DNA of 64,000 nucleotides from Falsibacillus pallidus (lineage in GTDB: Bacteria; Bacillota; Bacilli; Bacillales; DSM-25281), in the NCBI RefSeq assembly GCF_003350505.1, contig NZ_QQAY01000002.1:492276-556275 (forward strand). Direction: 5' to 3'. Numbering within the stretch: the first letter of the stretch is position 1; each line of letters opens with the position of its first letter. A program made the position numbers and the translations under genes. Shown piece after piece: positions 23,716-32,239 of this stretch. The notes beneath the pieces were generated by a model. It had not been told where the DNA came from and made no database searches. It saw only the letters and a program-made list of their open reading frames with translations.

Positions 23716-24402
23716 TTAAGCAGCCATCATCCGAGGCGTATGGGCGGACATTAAATACATATGAGGCATTTCAATGCCCCTGCCTCTCTCCTTATTCGAT
23801 CTGATGACATATTCAATGAGTATTTCCGGCCGTTGCTCCATGATGGCTGCTGCTATGGTTTGATAAAACACATTTCCCGATTCTATTGAATGATTGAAAT
23901 CGATGCTGCTGAGCTTCTGTCTTATCCTGAACAAAGAGGATTTAACGGCTCCTTGCGACGTGGACAGTATTTCACCGATTTCATCCATGCTGTATTGAAA
24001 AACTTCTCTTAAGAAAAATGCTGCTGCCTGCTTTTCTGTAAAATTGGCAGTAATAATGGCTAGCATGGTTAAAATCTCCGGCAATGATTCAATGGGATTA
24101 TAAGAGGCATCCTTGGATTCTTCTAAAGCGGTGAAGCGGGATGAAACAGATTTGACCTTATCGAGCCAATGGTTCTTGGCAACAACTTTCATTAAATTAA
24201 AGGATAGTTGTTTTGCTGAAATGTGCTCATGGTATTTGCTGTAGATTTTCAACAATGTATCGTGTGCCAGATCTTCTCCATCCCATTGATTGCCCGTCAG
24301 CATTTGACAATAGCTTTTTAATTTTGACTGGTATGGAATCAGGGCGTCGAAATCAAATTTTCCCTCACCGGCCGATGAGTATTTTTTAAAATGGGTATTC
24401 AA
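23716..24402 (-). CDS. RNA polymerase sigma-70-family (ECF-like) factor with C-terminal extension
   Basis: A 228-residue protein with sigma region 2 (YQSKLKSYCQMLTGNQWDGEDLAHDTLLKIY) and region 4 helix-turn-helix (FTEKQAAAFFLREVFQYSMDEIGEILSTSQGAVKSSLFRIRQKL). About 60 further residues follow region 4, ending TPRMMAA. The start is a TTG at 24402 with AAGGAG 8 nt upstream. No anti-sigma gene is adjacent; instead a ClpP paralogue follows. The C-terminal Ala-Ala resembles ClpX-type degrons such as the ssrA tag. Confidence 0.85.
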   Translation of the reverse strand: MNTHFKKYSSAGEGKFDFDALIPYQSKLKSYCQMLTGNQWDGEDLAHDTLLKIYSKYHEHISAKQLSFNLMKVVAKNHWLDKVKSVSSRFTALEESKDASYNPIESLPEILTMLAIITANFTEKQAAAFFLREVFQYSMDEIGEILSTSQGAVKSSLFRIRQKLSSIDFNHSIESGNVFYQTIAAAIMEQRPEILIEYVIRSNKERGRGIEMPHMYLMSAHTPRMMAA

Positions 24403-24498
24403 AGTGATCACTCCTTTTTACCTCTAATTACTAAACGATTGAAACAGGGAAAAAGTTATGGATGATTTTACTTTCTTTAAAAATTATTGTATGTAAAA

Positions 24499-24538
24499 AA
24501 GCAGAGGCAAGTAAATCTTTAACCTCTGCTTCTTTTTT
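24499..24538 (-). terminator. terminator after the aminotransferase gene
   Basis: AAGCAGAGG (24499-24507) pairs with CCTCTGCTT (24523-24531); on the minus strand the hairpin is followed by TTTTTTAC. T-rich flanks on both sides. Confidence 0.8.
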
Positions 24539-25881
24539 TATTTTTGATAAAAAGCTGTCTTTAATGTTTCCACAATGAACGAAAGATCTTTTTCTTCTAT
24601 ATTCAGTGGGGGGGATAGTGTTAAAACGTTATTATACCCCGCCACCGTCGCTCCATTTTTACCGATGATCAATTTATTTTTTTTACAGAAAGCAATGATT
24701 TCATTCAATATGGAGACATCTGCAGGTGCTTTTGTCGATTTGTCTTTTACAAGCTCAATCCCAACCAGGAGCCCTTTCCCCCTGATATCCCCGACTAATG
24801 GATGGTCCTTCAAAGCGGTCTTCAGGTCATTCATGAGTTTTGCTCCCAAATTTTTGGAGCGCTCGAATAACTTTTCTTTTTCCATGATCTCAATATTCTT
24901 TAGAGCCAAAGCACATGCTGCCGGATTTCCGCCAAAAGTGTTCACATGCCTTAAGTAATCATACTCATCTGTCCCCTTGAAGGATTCGTATATCTCCCGT
25001 TTCACAGCTGTAGCAGATAGCGGAAGGTAGGCACTTGTGATCCCTTTTGCCATGGTTATGATATCCGGCTTCACCCCATAGTTCATAAACCCAAAAGCCT
25101 CTCCTGTCCGGCCAAAACCGCATATGACCTCGTCTACAATCAATAAAGCTCCGTGTTTTTCACAAACTTCTTTAGCACCCTTCATATACCCTTCCGGTGG
25201 AACAAGAATTCCGCCTCCGGTGATGATCGGCTCCATGATCAGGGCTGCGATGGTTTCACTCAATTCCCACGTCATTACATCATCGATTGCCTTGACAGCT
25301 TTCAATTCAGTTCCGTCGTCATTATCGCGATAAGCATCAGGAGGTGCACAGTGAACAAAGCCGGGAGCAAGCGGTTCATACTTATATTTGCGCTGTGCCT
25401 GCCCAGTGGCAGCAAGGGAACCCATAGTATTCCCGTGGTAGGCTCTATACCTCGATACTATCTTATATCTGTTGTGCTCCCCATTTTGCTGATGATATTG
25501 ACGGGCGATTTTAAAGGCAGTTTCGTTAGCTTCCGATCCACTGTTAGAGAAGAAAATGACGTAATCATCTTCAAGCAGCTCATTTAACTTTTCTGCCAGC
25601 TTTATGGCAGGCACATGGCTTTGAGTCAGCGGAAAATAGGCCATTTCTTTTAACTGTTCATATGCCGCTTCTGCCAATTCCTTTCTTCCATAGCCTACAT
25701 TCACACACCAAAGCCCTGCCATTGCATCTAAATATCTGTTCCCCTCTGTGTCTGTCACCCAGGCGCCTTCTGCCTTGGCAACCACCATCGTTCCATCAGG
25801 ATTATAAGGCTTCATGGAGTGCCAAACATATTTTTCATCCTGATGAAGGAATGTATCCTGCGACTTTCCTGCTTGAACCAT
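24538..25881 (-). CDS. class III omega-aminotransferase (beta-alanine:pyruvate type)
   Basis: A 447-residue PLP-dependent class III aminotransferase. Landmarks: MAGLWCVNVGYGRKELAEA, FFSNSGSEANETAFKIARQYH, VIC-GFGRTGEAFGF after LLIVDEV, and the PLP-lysine segment DIITMAKGITSAYLPL. From its place at the end of the pyrimidine-degradation cluster the substrate is most likely beta-alanine (or beta-aminoisobutyrate), giving malonate semialdehyde; taurine is an alternative. The start is the ATG at 25881 with AAGGGGG upstream. It follows the semialdehyde dehydrogenase by 30 nt. Confidence 0.88.
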   Translation of the reverse strand: MVQAGKSQDTFLHQDEKYVWHSMKPYNPDGTMVVAKAEGAWVTDTEGNRYLDAMAGLWCVNVGYGRKELAEAAYEQLKEMAYFPLTQSHVPAIKLAEKLNELLEDDYVIFFSNSGSEANETAFKIARQYHQQNGEHNRYKIVSRYRAYHGNTMGSLAATGQAQRKYKYEPLAPGFVHCAPPDAYRDNDDGTELKAVKAIDDVMTWELSETIAALIMEPIITGGGILVPPEGYMKGAKEVCEKHGALLIVDEVICGFGRTGEAFGFMNYGVKPDIITMAKGITSAYLPLSATAVKREIYESFKGTDEYDYLRHVNTFGGNPAACALALKNIEIMEKEKLFERSKNLGAKLMNDLKTALKDHPLVGDIRGKGLLVGIELVKDKSTKAPADVSILNEIIAFCKKNKLIIGKNGATVAGYNNVLTLSPPLNIEEKDLSFIVETLKTAFYQK

Positions 25882-25911
25882 ATTGTTTCCCCCTTTAGTA
25901 GACAAGTGTCA

Positions 25912-27375
25912 TCAATAATCAAAACGGGATGTAATCATTTTTTTCTTAGTATAAAAGTTTACTCCATCCTTTCCATTGACATGCAAATCCCCATAAAAAG
26001 AATCTTTCCAACCCGAAAATGGGAAGAAGGCCATCGTGGCCGGAACCCCTACATTGATTCCAAGCATTCCGGCATCTGCTTCTTCGCGGAACTTCCTGAC
26101 AGCAGATGCATCCTTTGTATAGATGGTTGCTCCGTTGCCAAATCTTGATTGACGGATGAACTGCAGCCCCCCATCCAGGTCAGATGTTCTAAGAAGACTG
26201 AGTACAGGGGCAAAAAGCTCCTCTTTGGCGATTGTCATATCAGGGGAAACATGATCGAAGATGGTCGCGCCAAGGAAATTCCCTTTTTCCATTTCCTCCG
26301 TCTCTTTTCTTCCATCTCGCAGGAGGACCGCTCCTTCCTCTAACCCTTTTTCAATGTATCCCAAAACCTTTTCCCTATGTTCTTTGCGGATGACCGGCGT
26401 CAACAGCACATCTTCCTCCATGCCGCTCCCCATCACAAGTTCATCTGCTTTTTTCTTCAGTGCCTCTACAAATTTATTATTCTCTCCAACGACAACCACT
26501 GCACTGCAAGCCATGCAGCGCTGTCCTGCGCTGCCAAAAGTTGAGCTGATAATATTGGCGACAGCTTTTTCCGTATCTGCATCTGGCATGACAATGTGAT
26601 GGTTTTTAGCACCGGACAACGCCTGCACACGTTTTCCTTTTGAAGCGGATTTTTCATAAACATATTTGGCGACAGGCTGCGACCCTACAAAAGAGATGGC
26701 AGCGACATCCGGATGTTCGATCAATCCATTGACGACATCATGGGCACCGTGGACGACATTCAAGACACCATGCGGCGCACCTGCCAGAGTAAATAATTCA
26801 ACTAATTTATTGGCTAATATCGGTGTTCTTTCAGATGGTTTGAGAACGAATGTATTGCCGCACGCAACTGCTAATGGGAACATCCATAAAGGAACCATCA
26901 TTGGAAAATTAAACGGGGTGATGCCCCCAACTACTCCGAGAGGATATCTAAACATTTCTGAATCGATATCTTCAGCAATGCCAGACAACGTTTCTCCCAT
27001 CATGAGACTTGGCGCCCCTGAGGCAAATTCGACACATTCGATGCCCCGCTGCACTTCTCCATAAGCTTCTTTATATGCTTTACCATTCTCCTGGACAATC
27101 AACCTGGCAAGCTCTTCGTGATGATCGGTTAAAAGAGTATGGTATTTAAATAGAATTCTTGCCCTTTTGGGAACAGGGACATTTCTCCACGATTGAAATG
27201 CATTTTTAGCCGCCTGAACGGCTTGATCTACATCATCCTTAGTGGAGACCGGAACCTTTGCAATGGTTTCACCTGTAGCAGGATTAATGACATCCAGGCA
27301 TTCCAAGGCACTGGAATCAACCCATTTTCCGTTTACATAGTTTTTCAGTTCCATTGTTTCGTTTTTGACTGTCAT
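25912..27375 (-). CDS. mmsA: CoA-acylating (methyl)malonate-semialdehyde dehydrogenase
   Basis: A 487-residue aldehyde dehydrogenase with the features of methylmalonate-semialdehyde dehydrogenase: catalytic C287 in SAGQRCMA, and LSGAKNHHIVMPDAD, where the usual general-base glutamate is replaced by asparagine, typical of the CoA-dependent subfamily. It should convert malonate semialdehyde from beta-alanine to acetyl-CoA and CO2. GGGAGTG precedes the ATG at 27375. A terminator-like hairpin (27415-27449) separates it from the preceding gene, so part of its expression may be independent. Confidence 0.9.
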   Translation of the reverse strand: MTVKNETMELKNYVNGKWVDSSALECLDVINPATGETIAKVPVSTKDDVDQAVQAAKNAFQSWRNVPVPKRARILFKYHTLLTDHHEELARLIVQENGKAYKEAYGEVQRGIECVEFASGAPSLMMGETLSGIAEDIDSEMFRYPLGVVGGITPFNFPMMVPLWMFPLAVACGNTFVLKPSERTPILANKLVELFTLAGAPHGVLNVVHGAHDVVNGLIEHPDVAAISFVGSQPVAKYVYEKSASKGKRVQALSGAKNHHIVMPDADTEKAVANIISSTFGSAGQRCMACSAVVVVGENNKFVEALKKKADELVMGSGMEEDVLLTPVIRKEHREKVLGYIEKGLEEGAVLLRDGRKETEEMEKGNFLGATIFDHVSPDMTIAKEELFAPVLSLLRTSDLDGGLQFIRQSRFGNGATIYTKDASAVRKFREEADAGMLGINVGVPATMAFFPFSGWKDSFYGDLHVNGKDGVNFYTKKKMITSRFDY

Positions 27376-27414
27376 CGTTTTCACTCCCATTTTGAAATTT
27401 AAAATATTAATAGG

Positions 27415-27449
27415 AAAAAGACGGCATATTCGTCCCTTTAGCCGTCTTT
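27415..27449 (-). terminator. terminator/attenuator between the 76-aa gene and mmsA
   Basis: AAAGACGGC / GCCGTCTTT stem with a T run on the minus strand (GCCGTCTTTTTCC). It lies inside the pyrimidine cluster and could lower transcription of mmsA and the aminotransferase. Confidence 0.7.
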
Positions 27450-27467
27450 CTATAAGACTTGATGGCT

Positions 27468-27698
27468 TTATTTTGCCCCTTCTTTGAATACATGCCCCTG
27501 GCAAATCAAATTAGAGAAGTACTTCCTCCCATTTGCAGTCTTCACATGTATTTTTTTAAAATCTTTATGAGCCTCTTCCTTTGCAAATTCCACAAATGCC
27601 CCGCTTAAATTCTCTTGTACACTTTTCAGCAGATATCCTTGCTCCAGCAGAAGATCCATTAGATTTCTTTCTTCTATATATTCCTTGTACTCTGACAA
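27468..27698 (-). CDS. small hypothetical protein in the pyrimidine-degradation operon
   Basis: A 76-residue protein beginning MSEYKEYIEERNLMDLLLEQGYLLKSVQENLSGAFVEF and ending GRKYFSNLICQGHVFKEGAK. The start is a TTG at 27698 with AAGGAG about 9 nt upstream. It begins 15 nt after the permease gene and ends before a terminator. It is soluble and mixed-charge with a single cysteine; no family is recognised. Its place directly after the NCS1 permease suggests a role in pyrimidine uptake or catabolism, but nothing in the sequence proves this. Confidence 0.65.
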   Translation of the reverse strand: MSEYKEYIEERNLMDLLLEQGYLLKSVQENLSGAFVEFAKEEAHKDFKKIHVKTANGRKYFSNLICQGHVFKEGAK

Positions 27699-27713
27699 AA
27701 AATTCTCTCCTTC

Positions 27714-29195
27714 CTATTCCATTGTGATAGAAGGACTTCCAGGCACTTCTTCCAAGACGGTTTCGAATTCATCCCCCTCAATGATCCAATCCCGTCCAAC
27801 GGAAATTCCCAAATACTTTTCATCGCTCGGATCGATGATTTCTGCTTGTTCGTATTTTTTGAACCACCAGTACTTGCATAACACATAATAGAATGCAGCA
27901 CCCACGACAAAACCGACGAGGAAGGAATAATTCGGCACAAAATAGGAGGCAGCCCCGCCGATGATCCAGGAAATGAATCCTGCCAGATTGACACCGCCCA
28001 TATAGCGGTATTGCCCATGATATTCATAAAGGTCAGGTACGTTGACACGGCGTTTTCTTAAGAGATAATAATCGGCTACCAAAATCCCGATGATGGCTGA
28101 AAGGATTCCGCCAACAAATAATAAGACTGGAATGATGACATCGAATAGCTCCCACGGTTGAACAACTATCCCTACGATTCCGGCTGTAATGACCCCTGCC
28201 CAGAATGGAAACTTTGGTCCTCCCACATTGGAGAAGATCGTAGCAGCAGGTACAATATTAGCTGCAATATTCGTAGACCATTGAGCGAGGACCACCATCA
28301 GCAGCAAAACGCCAAGGAATAATCCGGAAGCTGCTTTCTGCAATGCCACTACAGGATCATAATTAAGGACCGCAATATAAGACACGCCTCCAATGACCAC
28401 CATGAATGCTTGAGTCAAAGGCAGAGCAACCAGATTACCAATTAATGAGCTTTTGTTCCGCTTGAACCAATTTTTTTCGTTTTTAGGCGCCTTCATGAAC
28501 CTTGATATAGATGGAATATCTGCACCAATCGTTGCCCAGAAGCCCATATTGCTGAAAATGACTACTAGAAATGCAGAGAAAGCTGCAGCTCCTGTCACGG
28601 GATTCTCGACCCATGACCAAATTTCCCTTCCTTGTGAAGCTGCCTCATCTGATAAGGAACTGTACATCCAAATGGATATTAAAATGATAATCGGTGCTGC
28701 AAGATCGGCAAAACGTTCCACCGCTTTAATTCCCAACGCGGTGTTGACCAATTGGAATACCGCAAAAATAAGGAAGCAAACAAACCAATTATCGAACCCG
28801 AATAAAATATTCAAAATTCCATTCATTGCTGTGGATCCGAAATAAGTATTGATGCCAAACCACATTGACGCCGCTACTCCCCTTGCAACCGATGGAATAT
28901 GCGTCCCGATCGTTCCAAATGGCGCCCTCATGTAAACGGGGAATGAAAGGCCATGTTCAATCCCAATATCCGCCGTGAGGGAAGTGAATATTCCAATGGC
29001 AATAGAACCAATTAGAGTGGCAAGAAGCACCATCGGAAGCGGCAGCGACATGACGCCAGCCCCTCCAATGGCAAAAGTAGCTAATACGACCACCATCCCT
29101 ACCCACATGAATGAGTAGCCTAAAGGTGTGATTTTTCTACCGGACTCCCCAATCGGAAATAAATCAGGGGATTTTAAATGATTTTTTTTCATCAT
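27714..29195 (-). CDS. NCS1-family nucleobase/allantoin permease
   Basis: A 493-residue membrane protein with about 12 helices of the NCS1 (cytosine/uracil/allantoin/hydantoin) family. Landmarks: N-terminal PLGYSFMWVGMVVVLATFAIGGAG, FPVYMRAPFGTIGTHIPSVARG, FWATIGADIPSISRFMKAPK and a central helix LAQWSTNIAANIVPAATIFSN. In this cluster the substrate is most likely uracil, thymine or a dihydropyrimidine/hydantoin. GGGAGTG precedes the ATG at 29195. It follows dihydropyrimidinase by about 115 nt with no clear terminator between them. Confidence 0.9.
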   Translation of the reverse strand: MMKKNHLKSPDLFPIGESGRKITPLGYSFMWVGMVVVLATFAIGGAGVMSLPLPMVLLATLIGSIAIGIFTSLTADIGIEHGLSFPVYMRAPFGTIGTHIPSVARGVAASMWFGINTYFGSTAMNGILNILFGFDNWFVCFLIFAVFQLVNTALGIKAVERFADLAAPIIILISIWMYSSLSDEAASQGREIWSWVENPVTGAAAFSAFLVVIFSNMGFWATIGADIPSISRFMKAPKNEKNWFKRNKSSLIGNLVALPLTQAFMVVIGGVSYIAVLNYDPVVALQKAASGLFLGVLLLMVVLAQWSTNIAANIVPAATIFSNVGGPKFPFWAGVITAGIVGIVVQPWELFDVIIPVLLFVGGILSAIIGILVADYYLLRKRRVNVPDLYEYHGQYRYMGGVNLAGFISWIIGGAASYFVPNYSFLVGFVVGAAFYYVLCKYWWFKKYEQAEIIDPSDEKYLGISVGRDWIIEGDEFETVLEEVPGSPSITME

Positions 29196-29309
29196 GAACA
29201 CTCCCTTATTCGGTTTCAATTTCCACTTCCAAGCCATTAACCGAACACTTTATGCCATTGCCAGGCCATCCAAGGAGCTGTTTGTCATGAAACGAAGAAT
29301 GATATCTGA

Positions 29310-30731
29310 TTAATTGGAGGTTTGTTTTGCTGCATCTTTTGTTGAAGTCAGTTGGCCATACTTCGCTCTTTTTATGAATCGGCCTGTACCCGGCTTTCCG
29401 ACAAACTGTTTGTCTTTTACAACAAATTCCCCTCTCGAGAGGACAGACACCGCTTCCCCAGTCACTTTCATGCCTTCAAAAGCGCTGTAGTCCACTGCTA
29501 AATGATGCGTCTCTGCAGATAGAGTCCTCTCCACATTTGGGTCATAAAGGACAATATCAGCATCCGAACCCACTGCAATCGTTCCTTTTTGAGGAAATAA
29601 GCCAAATAGCTTAGCAGCTCTCGTCGATGTTAAATCGACGAATTGATTTAATGAAATCCTTCCTTTTTTCACCCCTTCAGAGAAAAGAATCGTCATTCTG
29701 TCTTCAATGATTGGACCTCCATTTGGTATTTTCGTGAAATCCCCCTTTCCAAGATCTTTTTGTCCATGAAAATCAAATGAACATTGGTCTGAACCAATGG
29801 TTTGCAGATTCCCGTTTCTCAGTGCAGTCCAAAGCTCTTCCTGATTCCACTTCTCCCTAAGAGGCGGAGACCAGACATACTTTGCACCTTCAAAATCAGG
29901 TTTTTCCAGGTATGATTGATCCAGCACCAAATATTGAGGGCATGTTTCTCCCCAGACATCAATTCCTTTGCGTCTTGCTTCTGCAATTCTCTCAGCAGCA
30001 TCCGCACAGGATACATGGACAACATACAACTGTGAATCTGTCAGACCCGCAAGCCTTGCTGCCCGTCCTGTGGCTTCTCCTTCAACTTCAGGGGGTCGGG
30101 TCAGGGCATGATAGATAGGATCTGTGTTTCCTTCTTCAAGTGCTTTGGTGGTTAGATAATCAATGACATCCCCATTTTCGGCATGGACCATCACGAGGGC
30201 ACCATGCTGCTTTGCAGCCATCATTGTTCTATAAAGTGTTGCATCATCAGCCTGGAATACATTTTTATAAGCCATGAATACTTTTAATGAGGTGACCCCT
30301 TCATTCTCGACTACGTCAGGCAGCTCGTTCAGGACTTCTTCATTTATTTCACCGATCATTAAATGGAAGCCATAATCGATGACAGCTTTTCCTTTTGCTT
30401 TCTCATGCCATTCCGAAAGGGCCTTTTTTAACGGCTCACCTTTTGTGGTCAGGCAGAAATCAATAATGGTTGTGGTCCCTCCAAAAGCAGCACCCATCGT
30501 CCCTGTTTCAAAATCATCCTTTGTAACTGTGCCTCCAAACGGCATATCCAAATGCGTATGGGGGTCAATGCCTCCAGGGAAGATATAGCAGCCTTTCACA
30601 TCGATAACTTCTGCATTCTGGGCTGAAAGATCGTGGCCGATGGCAGAAATGACCCCATCTTCAATCAGGATCTCTGCTTCGTATACATCTGCAGCTGTGA
30701 CAATTGTTCCATTCTTTATCAACTTTTTCAT
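29310..30731 (-). CDS. hydA: dihydropyrimidinase (hydantoinase)
   Basis: A 473-residue cyclic amidohydrolase. The dinuclear zinc site is intact: H58 and H60 in DPHTH, the carbamylated lysine K150 in TSLKVFMAYK, the histidine of MVHAENGD, that of VVHVSCADA, and the aspartate of TIGSDQCSF. It opens dihydrouracil or dihydrothymine to N-carbamoyl-beta-amino acids. It is followed by the permease and preceded by preA (19-nt gap), fitting step two of the reductive pathway. D-hydantoinase side activity is common in this family. Confidence 0.95.
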   Translation of the reverse strand: MKKLIKNGTIVTAADVYEAEILIEDGVISAIGHDLSAQNAEVIDVKGCYIFPGGIDPHTHLDMPFGGTVTKDDFETGTMGAAFGGTTTIIDFCLTTKGEPLKKALSEWHEKAKGKAVIDYGFHLMIGEINEEVLNELPDVVENEGVTSLKVFMAYKNVFQADDATLYRTMMAAKQHGALVMVHAENGDVIDYLTTKALEEGNTDPIYHALTRPPEVEGEATGRAARLAGLTDSQLYVVHVSCADAAERIAEARRKGIDVWGETCPQYLVLDQSYLEKPDFEGAKYVWSPPLREKWNQEELWTALRNGNLQTIGSDQCSFDFHGQKDLGKGDFTKIPNGGPIIEDRMTILFSEGVKKGRISLNQFVDLTSTRAAKLFGLFPQKGTIAVGSDADIVLYDPNVERTLSAETHHLAVDYSAFEGMKVTGEAVSVLSRGEFVVKDKQFVGKPGTGRFIKRAKYGQLTSTKDAAKQTSN

Positions 30732-30750
30732 TCCTTCGATTCCTCCGATC

Positions 30751-32037
30751 TTATTTTGCTACATCCGCTTTCGGCTTTTCCAAAACCCCTAGAGCAGACT
30801 GCCGCTGGTTCCAAGTCATTGGCGCATGCCCGCTCGGCACTTCTACCATATCGATTGCTCCATCAACAGGACAGACAATGGAACATAGGTTGCACCCTAC
30901 ACAATCTTCTTCCCTTACTTTTAAATAAGCATTGCCATCCCCATCCTTGAGCATATCGATGCATTGATGTGAAGTGTCTTCGCAGGCAATATGGCATTTA
31001 TTGCAGTTGATGCACGTCTCCGTATTGATACGGGCTACAACTTGATAATTCAGATCCAGATTGCCCCAGTCTGAATACTTGGAGACCGATTTCCCTATAA
31101 TGCCGGACAAATCCGGAATGCCTTTTTCATCCAGGTAATTATTCAAGCCTTCTATCATATCCTCCACAATGCGGAAGCCGTGGTGCATGGCTGCCGTACA
31201 TATTTGAACCCCCGTTGCTCCCATGAGCATGAACTCCACGGCATCCTTCCAATTGGAAATGCCCCCGATTCCCGATATCGGGACATTGATCCGTGGATTT
31301 CTGGCGCATTCCGCCACCATATTCAATGCAATCGGTTTGACTGCCGGACCGCAGTACCCTCCATGAGCCCCTTTACCTCCGACATGTGGGATCGTGTTCC
31401 ACGTATCAAGGTCCACCCCGGCTAAGCTGTTGATTGTATTAATCATGCTGATGGCATCAGCTCCGCCTCTTACAGCAGCTTCCGCTGTCACCGTGATATC
31501 CGTAATATTAGGCGTCAATTTGACGATTACCGGGGTCTTCGCCGCTTCCTTCGCCCAATATGTTTGTTTTTCCACCAATTCAGGTACCTGCCCAGAGGCA
31601 GAACCCATTCCTCTTTCCGCCATACCGTGTGGACATCCAAAATTCAACTCAAGGCCGTCTACCCCCACAGCCTCCACTTTTTTTACAATTTCATGCCACT
31701 TCTCCTGTTTAGGCTCGACCATCAAGGAAGCTATAATGGCATGATTGGGAAATCGCTTCTTTGTTTCATAAATTTCCTTCAAATTGACCTCTAGAGGTCT
31801 GTCAGTAATCAGTTCGATATTATTAAAACCGGCAACCCGCTGCCCATTGAAGCTGACCGCTGCAAATCGGGAAGAAACATTGATGATCGGATCACCCAAT
31901 GTTTTCCAAACCACCCCGCCCCATCCGGCTTCAAACGCTCTCTGAACTTGATATCCAGAGTTTGTAGGCGGAGCAGAGGCCAGCCAAAATGGATTTGGCG
32001 ATTTTATTCCTGCCAAATCAATGTTCAAATCTGCCAT
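30751..32037 (-). CDS. preA: NAD-dependent dihydropyrimidine dehydrogenase subunit PreA
   Basis: A 428-residue protein with an FMN-binding TIM barrel of the dihydroorotate-dehydrogenase type (GLELNFGCPHGMAERGMGSA, VIVKLTPNITDI, ISGIGGISNWKDAVEFMLMGA) and a C-terminal two-[4Fe-4S] ferredoxin domain (CINCNKCHIAC and CVGCNLCSIVCP). With PreT it reduces uracil or thymine to the 5,6-dihydro form. The ATG at 32037 has AGGAG 8 nt upstream. A MITE inserted 28-200 nt upstream now separates it from preT. Confidence 0.95.
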   Translation of the reverse strand: MADLNIDLAGIKSPNPFWLASAPPTNSGYQVQRAFEAGWGGVVWKTLGDPIINVSSRFAAVSFNGQRVAGFNNIELITDRPLEVNLKEIYETKKRFPNHAIIASLMVEPKQEKWHEIVKKVEAVGVDGLELNFGCPHGMAERGMGSASGQVPELVEKQTYWAKEAAKTPVIVKLTPNITDITVTAEAAVRGGADAISMINTINSLAGVDLDTWNTIPHVGGKGAHGGYCGPAVKPIALNMVAECARNPRINVPISGIGGISNWKDAVEFMLMGATGVQICTAAMHHGFRIVEDMIEGLNNYLDEKGIPDLSGIIGKSVSKYSDWGNLDLNYQVVARINTETCINCNKCHIACEDTSHQCIDMLKDGDGNAYLKVREEDCVGCNLCSIVCPVDGAIDMVEVPSGHAPMTWNQRQSALGVLEKPKADVAK

Positions 32038-32064
32038 CCAATCCACTCCTCTCTTTTTCTATAT

Positions 32065-32237
32065 GGCTCTTTTCTCAAAGTTTGTTGCTTAAAGAATTAA
32101 AACAGGCTATTTTATGCAATCTATGCAGAAAATTTAGCTCGAAAAGAGCCTGGATACTCCAATTCAACCCGCAAAACAGGTAATTTCACGTTAAAATCGG
32201 CATTAAGATTTTAACAATAAAGTTTACGAAGACAGCC
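32065..32237. mobile_element. MITE-like repeat, copy 2 (between preT and preA)
   Basis: A 173-bp element homologous along its whole length to 724-892. Ends are GGCTCTTTTCTCAAA and, read inward from the right, GGCTGTCTTCGTAAA (11 of 15 match). It is flanked by a perfect 8-bp duplication TTCTATAT (32057-32064 and 32238-32245). Internal dyads: GGCTCTTTTC (32065-32074) with GAAAAGAGCC (32141-32150), and GTTAAAATC (32190-32198) with GATTTTAAC (32207-32215). The right target duplication contains the preT stop codon (32240-32242), so the insertion left the gene intact. Confidence 0.88.
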
Positions 32238-32239
32238 TT

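Noticed and set aside
24412-24500. TGAAAC motif on the plus strand before the sigma-factor gene, considered as an autoregulatory ECF promoter
   Set aside because: It points away from the sigma gene and no CGTC/CGTA -10 element lies 16-17 nt downstream.
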